Origin: Guyparkeria sp. WRN-7
GTDB lineage: Bacteria > Pseudomonadota > Gammaproteobacteria > Halothiobacillales > Halothiobacillaceae
Assembly (NCBI RefSeq): GCF_001641825.1
Contig: NZ_LRFH01000004.1
Coordinates: forward strand, 62,001 to 126,000
DNA length: 64,000 nucleotides
Direction of reading: 5' to 3'
Both the position numbers and the translations under genes were made by a program. The notes beneath the pieces are model-generated. The model was not told the origin of the DNA and did no database searches. It saw nothing but the letters and a program-made list of their open reading frames with translations. Positions 26,374-37,312 of the stretch are shown piece by piece (the first letter of the stretch is position 1; every line of letters starts with the position of its first letter).

Positions 26374-29300
26374 GCAGGCTTGCTTGCTCGCCGCTCGACC
26401 CAGGCGAGCATCGACGGCGTGAACAGCAGGGTCAGCATGGTGGCGGCAATCAGCCCGCCGGCAATTGCGGTGGCAAGCTGCACCCAGTACTGGGTCGAAG
26501 GCGCACCGATGCTGAATTCACGGCCGATCAGATCGATGGTCAGACCGAAGACCATCGGCGCAAGCCCGAGCACGGTGGTCACACTGGTCAGCACCACCGG
26601 CCGCAGACGCTGCGCGCCGGTGCGCAGCGCCGCCTCGTCGGCCGGGATACCCTCGCGGCGCAGCTGGTTGAAGGTGTCGATCAGGACGATGTTGTCATTG
26701 ACCACCACGCCGGCCAGTGCGATCACGCCAATGCCACTCATCACGATCGAGAACGGCTCGCCGCGCAGGATCAGCGCCAGCAGCACCCCGCCGGTCGAGA
26801 TCACGATGGCGCTCAGCACCAGGCCGGCCTGATAAAGGCTGTTGAACTGGGTGACAAGGGTGAGGAACATCAGCGCGATCGCCACCACGAAGGCCGCTGT
26901 AAGAAACCGGCCAGCCTCCGCCTGCTCCTCCTGCTGGCCGCGCACCGCCAGCTGCAGCCCCGGCGGCATGGGGTGGCCGTCCAGCCATTCGGTCAGCGCC
27001 CGCACGCGTTCGTCGACCAGCCGGCCGGGAGCGACGTCCGCCTCGATGGTGAAGGTGCGCCGGCCGTCGACCCGGTTGATGATCCCCGTCTTCGGCGCCG
27101 GCACGAATTCGACAAAGTTTCGCACCGGCACAAGGCCCGCCTGGGTGGGCACCCGCAGGTTGACCAGCTGGGCGAGGTTGCGCTCGTCGAAAGGAAAGCG
27201 CACCCGGATCTCGACCTCCTCGTCGGCATCCACCGGCCGATAATCGCCCAGCTCCACGCCGCGGGTGAGCATCTGCACCGCCCGGCCGAGGAGGTTCACA
27301 TCGGCACCGAAACGGGCCGCCTCGCGGTGGTCGACCTCCAGCCGCACCTCCACGCCCGGCAGCGGCCGGTCGTCCTCGACATCGACGAAACCGCCGACAG
27401 CCCGCATTCCCTCGCGCAAGTGCTCGATCCCCGCGGCCAGCTGCCTGACCGACGCCCCCTTGCGCTCACCGGCCACCTCGAGCACGACGGGCTTGCCCTC
27501 CTCCGGCCCGCCCGACTGCGTGAGAAACTGCAGTCGCACCCCGGGAATGTCGGCAAGATCGGCACGCAGCCGATCGAGTATCTCGGCGGCCGGCGGCCGG
27601 CGCTGCCAGTCGACGAACTCCAGCTGGATCACACCGATCACGTCCTCGGCGTAGTCCTGAACCAGCCGGTCCCGTGGCGAGCCGATGGTGCGGGCATAGA
27701 CCGTCTTCAACGAGGGGCGATCGAGCAGTCGCGCCTCGACCGAACGCACCAGGTCGTCCGCCTCCCAGACCGAGAGATCGCCGCGCGCCTGCACCTGAAT
27801 CTGCGCGAAACGCGGCTCGATCTCGGGAAAGAAGTCGACCCCCCGCCCCAGCTCGGCGTAGGCGACAAACAGGCCACCGGTCACGACCAGGGCGATGGCA
27901 AGCGTCTGCGCCGGATGAACCACGGTCCAGCGGAGCAGGGCCACGTAACGACCGGTGCCACCGTCGAGCTCGTCGAAACGCCCGGCTTCGGCCGCGCGGA
28001 TATGCCTTACCTGCTCGGGACGACTGGGGCGATCGGCGCCCAGCGAGGCGGCCAGCACCGGGATGAACACCAGCGCCATGGCCAGCGACATCAGCAGCGT
28101 GATGATCACCGTCGCCGGCAGGTAGAACATGAACTCGCCCACCATCCCGGGCCAGAACAGCATCGGCAGAAAGACCGCCAGCGTGGTGATCACCGAGGCG
28201 ATGATCGGCCAGGCCATGCGCTGGGCCGCATCCCGGTAAGCGGTGCCGGCACGCCCCTCGGCAAGGTAGCGGTCCGCCTGTTCGATCACCACGATCGCCC
28301 CGTCGACCAGCATCCCCACCACGAGGATCAACGAGAACAGGACCACGATGTTCAGGGTGTAGCCCAGCAGGTACAGGACCAGTATCCCGCCGAGAAACGC
28401 CCCGGGTATCGACAGCCCCACCAGCCACGACGAGCGACCACCGAGCGCAGCGACGATGACCAGCATCACCAGCAGAATGGCGATGAGGACGTGGTTCTCC
28501 AGATCACCCAGCAGGTCGCGGACATCACGTGCCTGGTCCTGCAGGTAACGCACCTCGACCCCGCCAAGCCAGTCATGGCTGGCTTCATCGATGATCTGGC
28601 GGGCCGCGGCGACGGTATCGAGGATATTGGCACCGCCACGCTTGCGGATCTCCAGCGAGATCGCCGGCTGGCCGTCGATGCGGGCGAAGCCTTCGGGATC
28701 CTTGAAGGTACGCCGCGCCGTAGCCACCTCGTCGAAGGTGACCACGGTGCCCTCGAAGGCAATCACCGGCATCTCGAGGATATCCTCGACCGATTCGATC
28801 ACGCCGGGAACCTTGATGCTGACCCGGCCGGCGCCCGTGTCCATCGCCCCGGCGGCGACCAGCTGATTGTTGCGGGCGAGCGCCGCGATCAGCTCGTTGT
28901 AGGGCAGTTCGTAGGTCTCGAGCGTCCGGGGGTCGACCATGACCTCCAGCAGGTCCTCGCGCTCGCCGCCGACCTCGACCTCGAGCACACCCGGCACCGC
29001 CTCGATGCGATCGCGCAGGTCACGCGCGATGCGGACCAACGTCGACTCGGGCACGGAACCCGACAGCGCGGCGGTAAGCACCGGAAACATCGACAGGTCG
29101 ACTTCGGTGACCACCGGCTCCTCGGCCCCGGGCGGCAGATCCGGACGGACCAGGTCGACCTCCTCGCGCACATACGCGAGTGCCCGGCGATTGTCGTAGC
29201 CGGGATGGAAGTCCAGACGCAGCAGCGCGAAACCTTCGCCGGCGCTGGCCCGAACCTCGTCGAGCCCCTCGATCGTCGACAGTTCACGCTCCAGCGGCCG

Positions 29301-29495
29301 GATCAGCAGCCGCTCGCTGTCCTCAGGGGAAATGCCGGGGTACGACACCGAGACGAAGAAGATCGGCACGTCGACATCCGGCGCCGCCTCCTTGGCGATC
29401 GACACGTAGGCAATCCCGCCGGCAGCAAGCAGGGCAAGCAGAACCAGCAGCACGCTGCGTGAGCGGGCGAAAAGCGCGCCGATCAAGCGGTTCAT
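26370..29495 (-). CDS. RND efflux permease (AcrB/MMPL-type, HAE family)
   Basis: This 1041-residue protein has the RND layout: a first helix, large periplasmic porter domain, helices 2-7, a second porter domain and helices 8-12. The charged membrane motif GMLVDGAIVVIEQADR (helix 4 region) and GVVVNDNIVLIDTFN carry the proton-relay acids. It belongs to the hydrophobe/amphiphile exporter branch; no metal-specific motif was recognised. The adaptor gene just upstream overlaps it by four bases. No outer-membrane TolC-type gene is nearby, so it must use one elsewhere. Confidence 0.9.
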   Translation of the reverse strand: MNRLIGALFARSRSVLLVLLALLAAGGIAYVSIAKEAAPDVDVPIFFVSVSYPGISPEDSERLLIRPLERELSTIEGLDEVRASAGEGFALLRLDFHPGYDNRRALAYVREEVDLVRPDLPPGAEEPVVTEVDLSMFPVLTAALSGSVPESTLVRIARDLRDRIEAVPGVLEVEVGGEREDLLEVMVDPRTLETYELPYNELIAALARNNQLVAAGAMDTGAGRVSIKVPGVIESVEDILEMPVIAFEGTVVTFDEVATARRTFKDPEGFARIDGQPAISLEIRKRGGANILDTVAAARQIIDEASHDWLGGVEVRYLQDQARDVRDLLGDLENHVLIAILLVMLVIVAALGGRSSWLVGLSIPGAFLGGILVLYLLGYTLNIVVLFSLILVVGMLVDGAIVVIEQADRYLAEGRAGTAYRDAAQRMAWPIIASVITTLAVFLPMLFWPGMVGEFMFYLPATVIITLLMSLAMALVFIPVLAASLGADRPSRPEQVRHIRAAEAGRFDELDGGTGRYVALLRWTVVHPAQTLAIALVVTGGLFVAYAELGRGVDFFPEIEPRFAQIQVQARGDLSVWEADDLVRSVEARLLDRPSLKTVYARTIGSPRDRLVQDYAEDVIGVIQLEFVDWQRRPPAAEILDRLRADLADIPGVRLQFLTQSGGPEEGKPVVLEVAGERKGASVRQLAAGIEHLREGMRAVGGFVDVEDDRPLPGVEVRLEVDHREAARFGADVNLLGRAVQMLTRGVELGDYRPVDADEEVEIRVRFPFDERNLAQLVNLRVPTQAGLVPVRNFVEFVPAPKTGIINRVDGRRTFTIEADVAPGRLVDERVRALTEWLDGHPMPPGLQLAVRGQQEEQAEAGRFLTAAFVVAIALMFLTLVTQFNSLYQAGLVLSAIVISTGGVLLALILRGEPFSIVMSGIGVIALAGVVVNDNIVLIDTFNQLRREGIPADEAALRTGAQRLRPVVLTSVTTVLGLAPMVFGLTIDLIGREFSIGAPSTQYWVQLATAIAGGLIAATMLTLLFTPSMLAWVERRASKPA

Positions 29496-30577
29496 GGACT
29501 ATCTCCGGCCACCTCGATCGGGTCGCCGTCACGGACGAAGCCGTGACCCAGGGTGATCAGCCGCACCGTTTCGGGCAGGCCGGTCACCCAGATCCGGCTG
29601 GCATCGGCACGCACGGGCTCGACTGGCAGGAAACGCGCCCGCACCCCCTGCCCGGTCTCGACAGCCACCTTGACGCCCAGCCGACCATCCTCGTCCTGGC
29701 CGATCAGCGCCGGCGACACGGCGTGGGCAGGCACCTTGTCGACGGGTATCTCCACGGTCACGCTGGTGCCGGCCGGCAAGTCACGCTCGGGGTTCGGCAC
29801 CGAGATACGTGCCCGGAAGGTGCGTGTCTGCGGATCGGCCATCACCGACACGTACTCAAGCCGGCCGACGCGCTGCTCGCCGTCCAGGAACACCACGCGC
29901 GCCGTCTGACCTTCCCGGGCCTCGTGGACGCGATGCTGCGGGATGCTCACCACCGCGCGCAGCGGGTCGTTCTCGACGATCTCGACCACTGGATCGCCGG
30001 CGGCGATCACGTCGCCAGGCCGGGCGATCAGCCGATCGAGGATGCCGCCGATCGGCGCCTCGATGCGGGTGCGGGCGATGTCGAGCTCGATCGCGGCGAC
30101 CCGGGCGCGGGCAGCCTCCAGCGCGGCCTCGGCCTGCTCGGCGGCCAGTCGGGCCTGAAACCCCTGGTCGGCAAGCCGCATCGCGGCCTGGTAGTCGCTG
30201 CGCGCCTGGCGTGCCGCCGCCTCGGCCTCGCGCAGACGAGCCTCACGATCGTCCATCGCCAGCCGGGCAACCAGCTCGCCCGGTTCCACCGTCGCCCCCT
30301 CCGACAGCGGGGTCTCGACCACCTGACCGGCGGTGCGCGCCCGGACATCGACGACCTGATGGGGCTCCACCGCACCCTGCAGCGTCAGGAGCCGCTCGAC
30401 CGGTTCGGCATGGCGCGTGGACAACGCGACGGTCACTGCCGCGTCAGGGCGACTGGCCGATCGCTCCTCGGCATGTTCGGAGTCGCCGGTCAGCACCCAG
30501 ACGGCAAGCCCGAACACGGCGAGGACGATCACGATCCAGCCGGCATTGTCCGCGATCCATTTTTTTGTCATGACCAT
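29492..30577 (-). CDS. RND efflux periplasmic adaptor (membrane fusion protein)
   Basis: This 361-residue protein has an N-terminal membrane anchor (WIVIVLAVFGLAVWVL) and a lipoyl half-motif (GAVEPHQVVDVRARTAGQV). A helical hairpin rich in Ala/Glu/Arg (about 105-165), the second lipoyl half (IEAPIGGILDR) and beta-barrel domains follow. It bridges the permease to an outer-membrane channel. It is the first gene of the two-gene efflux operon. Confidence 0.9.
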   Translation of the reverse strand: MVMTKKWIADNAGWIVIVLAVFGLAVWVLTGDSEHAEERSASRPDAAVTVALSTRHAEPVERLLTLQGAVEPHQVVDVRARTAGQVVETPLSEGATVEPGELVARLAMDDREARLREAEAAARQARSDYQAAMRLADQGFQARLAAEQAEAALEAARARVAAIELDIARTRIEAPIGGILDRLIARPGDVIAAGDPVVEIVENDPLRAVVSIPQHRVHEAREGQTARVVFLDGEQRVGRLEYVSVMADPQTRTFRARISVPNPERDLPAGTSVTVEIPVDKVPAHAVSPALIGQDEDGRLGVKVAVETGQGVRARFLPVEPVRADASRIWVTGLPETVRLITLGHGFVRDGDPIEVAGDSP

Positions 30578-30652
30578 GGCCCGTGTGATCTGTCGTTCTT
30601 CAGCGACAGGTGCAAGGCATCGTTCCGATGATAACCCTCACGCCCGGCATGC

Positions 30653-33361
30653 TCAGTGCCATGAGGGGGAAAGCCGTCGACCGATCACCTTGTAGCCTTC
30701 CATGAGGAAAAACGAGACCAGCCCAACCGCGAGAATCAGCACGCCATCGAACAGGGAAACGGCCTCGGTGGCGAACACCGATTGCATCGCTGGCAGGTAG
30801 GTGATCATGAGCTGCGCGACCATCACGCCGATCACCGCCAGCCAGACGGGGCGTGTGGCACGTAGCAGGTCGAAGCGGAACCGGGCGTTGTGCAGGCCGC
30901 GAATGAAGAACAGCTGCACGATCTCGAGCACCACCAGCGTGTTCATCGCCATCGTGCGTGCCAGTTCCAGCGAGTAGCCCTGGCTGATCGCGTACTGGTA
31001 AACGCCGAAGACCGCCCCGACGAACAGGGCCGCCATCACCGCGATGTAGATCAACCAGCCGCCGGAGAGCACGCCCTCGTCGCGGGGCCTGGGTGGGCGG
31101 CTCATCACCCCCTCCTCGCTGGGCTCGAAGGCAAGCGCCAGGCCGAGCGTGGTCGCCGTCACCAGGTTGATCCAGAGGATCTGGATCGGCGTGATCGGCA
31201 GGGTCAGACCGGCGAGCAGCGCGACCACGATGGTCATCGACTCGCCGGCGTTGGTCGGCAACGTCCAGCTGATCACCTTCTTGACGTTGTCGTAGACCGT
31301 CCGCCCCTCGCGAATACCGGCGACGATCGAGGCGAAGTTGTCGTCGGCGAGCACCACGTCCGCCGCTTCCTTGGCCGCCTCGCTGCCTCGCTGCCCCATG
31401 GCGATACCCGCATCCGCCCGCTTGAGAGCCGGCGCGTCGTTCACCCCGTCCCCCGTCATGGCGACGCTGTGACCGAGTGCCTGCAGCGCCTCGACCAGTC
31501 GCAGCTTGTGTTCCGGACTGGTGCGGGCGTAGACATCGACATCGAGAACGCACTGGCGGAGCTGCTCGTCGCTCAGTCCCTCGATATCCGCCCCGGTCAG
31601 GGCCGTGTCGGCGTGCTCCAGCCCGATCTCCGCGGCGATTGCCGTCGCCGTGCCCGCGTGATCGCCGGTAATCATCTTGACGCGAATGCCTGCCCGGCGG
31701 CATTCGTTCACCGCATCGGGCACTTCGGGCCGCGGCGGGTCGGACAGGCCGAACAGGCCGAGGAACACCAGATCCGACTCGACCTCGTCGCGCTCGAGCA
31801 CGGTCCGCTCGGGGTCCTCGGGGCGCGCCGCCACGGCCAGCATGCGGTGCCCCCGGGAGGCGAGGTCGTGGGCCCGATCCCGCCACCACTCGGCATCGAG
31901 CGCCCGCGTATCGCCGTCGAAGGCCCGTTCCCGGGCGCACATCGCGAGCAGCTTCTCCGGCGCCCCCTTGACGAACAGGCAGGCGTGGCCTTCGTGGTCG
32001 TGATCGAGCGTCGCCATGAATCGGTGCTCGGCGTCGAACGGGATCGAGTCACTGCGGTGCCAGCGATCACGCTCGGCATCGATATCCAGCCCCGCCCGGC
32101 CGGCAAAGGCAATCAGGGCGCCCTCCATCGGATCACCCTCGACCTGCCAGGCCTCCTGCTTCTGCACGAGGCCGGCGTCGTTGCAGAGGAGCCCGGCGCG
32201 CGCCATTTCCTCGAGAAGGCTGCCTTCGCTCTGGTCCACGGGCCGGTCGTCATGGACGATCTGGCCAACCGGCGAGTAGCTCTCGCCAGTCACCGTGAAT
32301 TCCGCCCCGGCCACGGCAACCACGGTCACGGCCATCTCGTTGCGCGTCAGCGTGCCGGTCTTGTCGGTGCAGATGACCGATACCGAGCCGACGGTCTCGA
32401 TTGCCGGCAGACGCCGCACGATCGCCTGGCGACGGGCCATTGCCTGCACGCCGATCGCCAGGGTGATGGTGAGCACGGCCGGCAGGCCTTCGGGAATCGC
32501 GGCGACCGACAGCCCGACCACCGCAATGAAGAGTTCCTGGAACGCCATTTCGCGCCAGAACAAGCCCAGGAGCAGAATCATCGCGGCGATCATCAGGATC
32601 ACCACGGTAAGCCAACGGCCGAAGCGGTCCATCTGCTCGACCAGGGGCGTGGTCAACGACTCCACCTCCGAGAGCAACCCGGAAATACGACCGATCTCGG
32701 TCGCCTCGCCGATCGCCACGACCACCCCTCGCCCCTGTCCACGGGTCACCAGCGTGCCACTGAAGGCCATCGAGCGACGGTCGCCGACGGACGCTTTAGA
32801 CTCGACCGGCTCACTCCCCTTCTCTACCGGGACGGACTCTCCGGTCAGGATTGCCTCCTGAACGTGCAGGTCGCGTCCGCCAAGCAGGCGCAGGTCGGCC
32901 GGCACCCGGTCGCCGGCCTCGAGCAGCACGACATCGCCGGGCACCAGTTCCTCGGCGGGCACGGCCTGGCGACGTCCGTCCCGGATCACGCCGGCCTTCA
33001 GAGCCAGCATGCGGCGAATGGCGCCCATTGCCTGCTCGGCACGCCCCTCCTGGACGAAACCGATCGCCGCATTGGCCAACACCACCGCCAGGATCACGGC
33101 GGTGTCGATCCAGTGCGCCATCAGCGCCGTCACCACCGAGGCGGCCAACAGGACGTAGATGAGGATGTTGTGGAACTGACGCAGCAGGCGGCGCCATGCG
33201 CTGGGACGCCGTGCCTCCGGCAGACGGTTGGGTCCGTATTCGGCACGCCGCCCCTCGATCTGATCCTCGCTCAGCCCGTCACGACCCGACTCCAGCGCCT
33301 CGAGCACCGACTGAGCCGGCTGGCTATGCCATCGTTCGTCTGGTCGAGGATGTTCCGTCAT
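30653..33361 (-). CDS. Cation-transporting P-type ATPase (P2 type)
   Basis: With the start at MTEHPRPDER (GGGGAG site) it has 902 residues. Motifs: TGES actuator loop (173-176), PEGLP in M4 (290-294), phosphorylated Asp333 in CTDKTGTLT, KGAPEKLL in the nucleotide domain and MTGDGVNDAPALKRA hinge. The M6 segment reads NLVTATTLGLALAF (from 732). The Asp that binds calcium in SERCA-type pumps (NLVTDGLPA) is absent, so calcium transport is doubtful. This matches a bacterial/cyanobacterial branch of unresolved ion specificity. Confidence 0.88.
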   Translation of the reverse strand: MTEHPRPDERWHSQPAQSVLEALESGRDGLSEDQIEGRRAEYGPNRLPEARRPSAWRRLLRQFHNILIYVLLAASVVTALMAHWIDTAVILAVVLANAAIGFVQEGRAEQAMGAIRRMLALKAGVIRDGRRQAVPAEELVPGDVVLLEAGDRVPADLRLLGGRDLHVQEAILTGESVPVEKGSEPVESKASVGDRRSMAFSGTLVTRGQGRGVVVAIGEATEIGRISGLLSEVESLTTPLVEQMDRFGRWLTVVILMIAAMILLLGLFWREMAFQELFIAVVGLSVAAIPEGLPAVLTITLAIGVQAMARRQAIVRRLPAIETVGSVSVICTDKTGTLTRNEMAVTVVAVAGAEFTVTGESYSPVGQIVHDDRPVDQSEGSLLEEMARAGLLCNDAGLVQKQEAWQVEGDPMEGALIAFAGRAGLDIDAERDRWHRSDSIPFDAEHRFMATLDHDHEGHACLFVKGAPEKLLAMCARERAFDGDTRALDAEWWRDRAHDLASRGHRMLAVAARPEDPERTVLERDEVESDLVFLGLFGLSDPPRPEVPDAVNECRRAGIRVKMITGDHAGTATAIAAEIGLEHADTALTGADIEGLSDEQLRQCVLDVDVYARTSPEHKLRLVEALQALGHSVAMTGDGVNDAPALKRADAGIAMGQRGSEAAKEAADVVLADDNFASIVAGIREGRTVYDNVKKVISWTLPTNAGESMTIVVALLAGLTLPITPIQILWINLVTATTLGLALAFEPSEEGVMSRPPRPRDEGVLSGGWLIYIAVMAALFVGAVFGVYQYAISQGYSLELARTMAMNTLVVLEIVQLFFIRGLHNARFRFDLLRATRPVWLAVIGVMVAQLMITYLPAMQSVFATEAVSLFDGVLILAVGLVSFFLMEGYKVIGRRLSPSWH

Positions 33362-33474
33362 GGTCTCGCTCCCCCGCCGAGGACAGGTCGTCGATCGCCG
33401 TCGTGCGTCTTCTTGCATTGAAGACTAGGGGAACTGCGGCTGGCTCGCGATATCGGCCCCGTCGCCCCGGCCGG

Positions 33475-33960
33475 CTAATCGATGGCCCCGTCGGCAGCCG
33501 CCTCGTCCATGGCCCGGTTGGCCAGCTGGTCGGCACGCTCGTTCTCGGGATGGCCGACGTGGCCGCGAGTCCAGTGCCAGTGGACTTCATGTCGCTCGGC
33601 GGCCTGCTCCAGGCGTCGCCAGAGATCGGCGTTCTTGACCGGCTTGCCGGCGGCGGTACGCCAGTTGCGCCGGCGCCAGTTGTGGATCCATTCGGTGATC
33701 CCCTGGCGGACATACTGCGAATCGGTGGTCAGATGGACCTCGCAGGGCTCCTTGAGCGCCTCGAGCGCCTCGATCGCCGCGGTGAGCTCCATGCGATTGT
33801 TGGTGGTCTCGGTATCCGCCCCCCAAAGGTCGCGCTCGTGCTCGCCGAAGCGCAGCACCGCCCCCCAGCCGCCCGGGCCGGGGTTGCCGCGGCAGCCGCC
33901 GTCGGTCCAGGCGTGGACGACCTTGCGTCGGCTAGGGGAGGAGGCATCGGATGACTGCAT
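33475..33960 (-). CDS. rnhA: Ribonuclease HI
   Basis: This 161-residue enzyme degrades the RNA strand of RNA-DNA hybrids. It has [36 protein letters not shown] and the C-terminal [12 protein letters not shown] that completes the D-E-D-D metal site. A short Ser-rich N-terminal extension is present. It follows a YafS-like methyltransferase gene by 11 bases, as in enterics. Confidence 0.95.
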   Translation of the reverse strand: MQSSDASSPSRRKVVHAWTDGGCRGNPGPGGWGAVLRFGEHERDLWGADTETTNNRMELTAAIEALEALKEPCEVHLTTDSQYVRQGITEWIHNWRRRNWRTAAGKPVKNADLWRRLEQAAERHEVHWHWTRGHVGHPENERADQLANRAMDEAAADGAID

Positions 33961-33971
33961 GATCTCGGGAC

Positions 33972-34766
33972 TTATCGGTTGGAATGGTTGTTGGACTCGC
34001 GACGAAAGCCCGCCACCTCGCCGCTCACCGGCTGACCGACCAGCGAACGCAGGCGAAAGGCCGGTTTGGCCGGCGTCGGCCGGGCCACGCGCCGGGTGGC
34101 GTCGATCAGGTACAGACCATTGAGGAACCAGGCCCAGTCGCCGCTAATCCGGCGCAGGCGCTCGCAACGCCGGTAGGTCGCAGCGCGGCACCACGGCGCC
34201 ACGCCGCCGGCAGGCTCGATCGCCTCGATCCGGTAGCCGAGCACACGCAGCCAGTCGACCACCCGCCAGGCCGGATGGTGATGCCCGAGTGCCAGCGGCG
34301 CGTGGCAACGCGGCCAGAACCGCGCGCTCAGGTGCAACAGGCTGGCCGGATTGACCCCCACCAGCAGCAGGCGACCTTCCGGACGTAGCGTCCGGTCGAT
34401 CTCGCGCAGGATCTCGTGGGGGTTGCGCCTATCCTCGAGCACGTGCAGGGCGATCACCAGGTCGGCCGCCTCGCTCTCGATCGGCAGGGCATCGAGGTCG
34501 ACCGGCATCCCCGTGCCCTCACCACCGGGCGGCCCGGCCATCACCTGGTGGCCGATGCGCAGTTGCCGGTTCCAGTCGAAGCGACGATCGAACTCGGGCC
34601 CCGCCTCGCCCAGAACCAGGGCGTGATAGCCGAAGGCTGTCTCCGCCCGGCGGGCGAGCAACTCGATCAGGTCGGCCGCCACCAGGCGACCGATCGGGCC
34701 GCGATACCAGTCGGCCGCGGCAACGCTGGCGGGAAGCTCGTTGGGGCTGACAGGCGGCTGGCTCAC
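33972..34766 (-). CDS. YafS-like class I SAM-dependent methyltransferase
   Basis: From the GTG at 34766 (GAGGAAG upstream) the protein has 264 residues; the frame is open to 34856, so the start is uncertain. The Rossmann core is modest ([16 protein letters not shown] as motif I region, [22 protein letters not shown] as motifs [19 protein letters not shown] as motif V). The order methyltransferase-rnhA matches E. coli yafS-rnhA. The substrate is unknown. Confidence 0.78.
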   Translation of the reverse strand: MSQPPVSPNELPASVAAADWYRGPIGRLVAADLIELLARRAETAFGYHALVLGEAGPEFDRRFDWNRQLRIGHQVMAGPPGGEGTGMPVDLDALPIESEAADLVIALHVLEDRRNPHEILREIDRTLRPEGRLLLVGVNPASLLHLSARFWPRCHAPLALGHHHPAWRVVDWLRVLGYRIEAIEPAGGVAPWCRAATYRRCERLRRISGDWAWFLNGLYLIDATRRVARPTPAKPAFRLRSLVGQPVSGEVAGFRRESNNHSNR

Positions 34767-34803
34767 GGCGTGCAACGCTTCCTCGGGTTCAGTCAGGGAA
34801 TCA

Positions 34804-36012
34804 CTAGCCGGCCTCGCGCTCGCCGGGCGACCAGCGCACCACCCGCCGGCTGACAAGCATCAGGGCGAAGGCCAGCAGGCTGGCGACGGTCATCGCGGCG
34901 AAGGCCGTGCCGGGTTCCACTCTACCCCAGAGCAGCCCGGCGAGGTACAGGCCGAGCGCGGCTCCGCCACCGTAGCTCGCTGCCGACAGGATCGCCTGCC
35001 CGCGGGCATGGGCCCGGCCGGGAAACTGATGATCGATTACCCAGATGCCGACGGCGTGCGTCATGCCGAAACTGGCCGCATGCAGCAGCTGGGCGAACAG
35101 CAGCCAGCCGAACACGTCCGCCTGGTAGCCGATCAGCAGCCAGCGCAGCGCCATCAGGCCGATGGCGACCAGCAGCAGGAACAATGGCGCAAAGCGGTTG
35201 CGCAGGCCGGGCAGGAGGAAGAACAGCACGATCTCGGCGACCACACCCAGCGCCCACAGCAACCCGATGGCGGTCGCCGAGTAGCCGAGATCCGCGAGGT
35301 GGACGGAAAAGAAGGCGTAGTAGACACCGTGAGCGAGATTGATCAGGAACGAGCCGGCGAAGAAGCCGATCATCGCCGGCTCCTTGAGCCGGGCGCGGAT
35401 CGACACCGGCAGAGCACCCGTCTCGCGCGGTACGCCCGGTTCCGGTACCCGAAACAGCACCACCGCCAGCGCGATCAGCGCCACGGCCATCAGCCAGGGC
35501 ACGGCATCCAGACCGATGCGGTCGATCAGTGCACCCAGCCCTACCGAGGCGACGATAAAGCCGATCGACCCCCAGGCTCGCAGGGCCGGATAGCGCTCGG
35601 GCGCCGGGCCGGTCAGACGCAGCGCGGCCACGTCCAGCTGCGATAGCAGCGGCTGCCAGAAGAAGCCGAACAGCACCAGCAGCACCATCCAGCCGAGCAG
35701 GCCGGCCTCCAGGCCGCCCAGGAGACCGAGGCCGGCGGCAAGCAAACCGCTGACCACCGCGGCGGCGATCAGCCAGACGACCACCCGGCCGCTGTGGTCG
35801 ACCACCCAGCCGAGCAGGGGCGGGGCGATCAGCTTCGCGGCCATCACCATGGCCAGCATTGCCCCAACCGTGTCGGGCGCAAAGCCCTGCTCGATCAGGT
35901 AGGGGCTGAAGTACGGCAGATAGACGCCGAGCCCGAGAAAGAAGGCGAAGTACCCGAGCCGGATCGGGTTGAGGCTGGCCGCCCCGCCCTGCCCTGCCGG
36001 CTGCGCGCTCAT
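34804..36012 (-). CDS. MFS transporter (HcaT/3-phenylpropionate-like family)
   Basis: This 402-residue protein has twelve predicted helices. It opens with [18 protein letters not shown] and has [11 protein letters not shown] and [18 protein letters not shown], the pattern of the phenylpropionate-transporter-like MFS branch. The substrate cannot be inferred. Its ATG overlaps the aroC stop (ATGA). Confidence 0.85.
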   Translation of the reverse strand: MSAQPAGQGGAASLNPIRLGYFAFFLGLGVYLPYFSPYLIEQGFAPDTVGAMLAMVMAAKLIAPPLLGWVVDHSGRVVVWLIAAAVVSGLLAAGLGLLGGLEAGLLGWMVLLVLFGFFWQPLLSQLDVAALRLTGPAPERYPALRAWGSIGFIVASVGLGALIDRIGLDAVPWLMAVALIALAVVLFRVPEPGVPRETGALPVSIRARLKEPAMIGFFAGSFLINLAHGVYYAFFSVHLADLGYSATAIGLLWALGVVAEIVLFFLLPGLRNRFAPLFLLLVAIGLMALRWLLIGYQADVFGWLLFAQLLHAASFGMTHAVGIWVIDHQFPGRAHARGQAILSAASYGGGAALGLYLAGLLWGRVEPGTAFAAMTVASLLAFALMLVSRRVVRWSPGEREAG

Positions 36013-37130
36013 CGGCCCGGTGTCGAGCCTTCCCCGGCCGGCACCACCGGCGTGTCGGTGGTGAGATCACCGCACTGACCGCGTTGGCGCAGGGCGTGGT
36101 CCATCAAGGTCAGGGCGAGCATCGCCTCGGCGATCGGTGTGGCCCGGATGCCGACACAGGGATCATGGCGCCCGGTGGTGACCACCTCAGTGGATTCACC
36201 TTGCATGTCGACGCTCTGACCCGGCAGGCGGATGCTGGAAGTGGGCTTCAAGGCCAGGTGGGCGATGATGTCCTGACCGCTGGAGATGCCGCCGAGCACG
36301 CCACCGGCATGGTTGCTCTGGAAGCCCTCGGGGCTGATCTCGTCACGGAATTCGGTGCCGCGGGCAGCCACGCAGTCGAAACCGTCGCCGATCTCGACGC
36401 CCTTGACCGCGTTGATCCCCATCAGGGCATGGGCGATGTCGGCATCCAGACGATCGAACACCGGCTCGCCCCAGCCCGGCGGGCAGCCTTCGGCACGCAC
36501 CGTGACCTTGGCCCCGACCGAGTCACCCGAGCGACGCAGATCGTCCATGAAGGTCTCCAGTTCCGACACCTGCGCGGCACAGGGCCAGAAGAACGGGTTC
36601 TCGCCGACGGCCGCCCAGTCGAAGCAGTCCTCGCTCAGGGTGATGGGTCCGAGCTGCGACAGGTGGCCGCGCACGGTGACGCCATGGTTCTCCGCCAGCC
36701 ATTTCTTGGCAATCGCGCCGGCCGCCACCCGCATGGCCGTCTCGCGGGCCGAGGAGCGCCCGCCGCCTCGGTAGTCGCGCACACCGTATTTCTGCCGATA
36801 GGTGTAGTCGGCGTGGCCGGGGCGGAACTGCTCGGCGATCTTGGAATAGTCCTTGGAACGCTGGTCGACGTTCTCGATCAGCAGACCGATGGGCGTACCG
36901 GTGGTCTCCCCCTCGAACACCCCGGAGAGGATGCGCACCTGGTCGGGCTCGCGCCGCTGCGTGGTGTGCCGTGAGGTGCCCGGCCGCCGCCGATCGAGAT
37001 CGGCCTGCAGGTCCGCCTCGGTCAGCGGCAATCCGGGCGGGCAGCCGTCGACGATCGCGCCGAGCGCCGCGCCATGGGATTCGCCGAATGTCGTGACCCG
37101 AAACAGGGTGCCGAAGGTGTTGCCTGCCAT
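36009..37130 (-). CDS. aroC: Chorismate synthase
   Basis: This 373-residue, FMN-dependent enzyme forms chorismate from 5-enolpyruvylshikimate-3-phosphate. Signatures include [18 protein letters not shown], the [16 protein letters not shown] loop, [20 protein letters not shown] and [18 protein letters not shown]. Only the flanking gene order is unusual: an MFS transporter follows it. Confidence 0.96.
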   Translation of the reverse strand: MAGNTFGTLFRVTTFGESHGAALGAIVDGCPPGLPLTEADLQADLDRRRPGTSRHTTQRREPDQVRILSGVFEGETTGTPIGLLIENVDQRSKDYSKIAEQFRPGHADYTYRQKYGVRDYRGGGRSSARETAMRVAAGAIAKKWLAENHGVTVRGHLSQLGPITLSEDCFDWAAVGENPFFWPCAAQVSELETFMDDLRRSGDSVGAKVTVRAEGCPPGWGEPVFDRLDADIAHALMGINAVKGVEIGDGFDCVAARGTEFRDEISPEGFQSNHAGGVLGGISSGQDIIAHLALKPTSSIRLPGQSVDMQGESTEVVTTGRHDPCVGIRATPIAEAMLALTLMDHALRQRGQCGDLTTDTPVVPAGEGSTPGR

Positions 37131-37312
37131 ACGTGTGGTTCCAAAAACTGGCGGTCGATGTCGTGACGACGACCGGCTGCGCCCCGCGCGGGCGGCCTGT
37201 CGAGCATGATAAACTTCGCGGTCCGCGGCAGGCCGGGAAATGCCCGGCCCACCGACCGCAGAGCCGCAGAGTATACCTGTCCGATCCGGACACTGCCCAA
37301 GACCAGCCGTCC

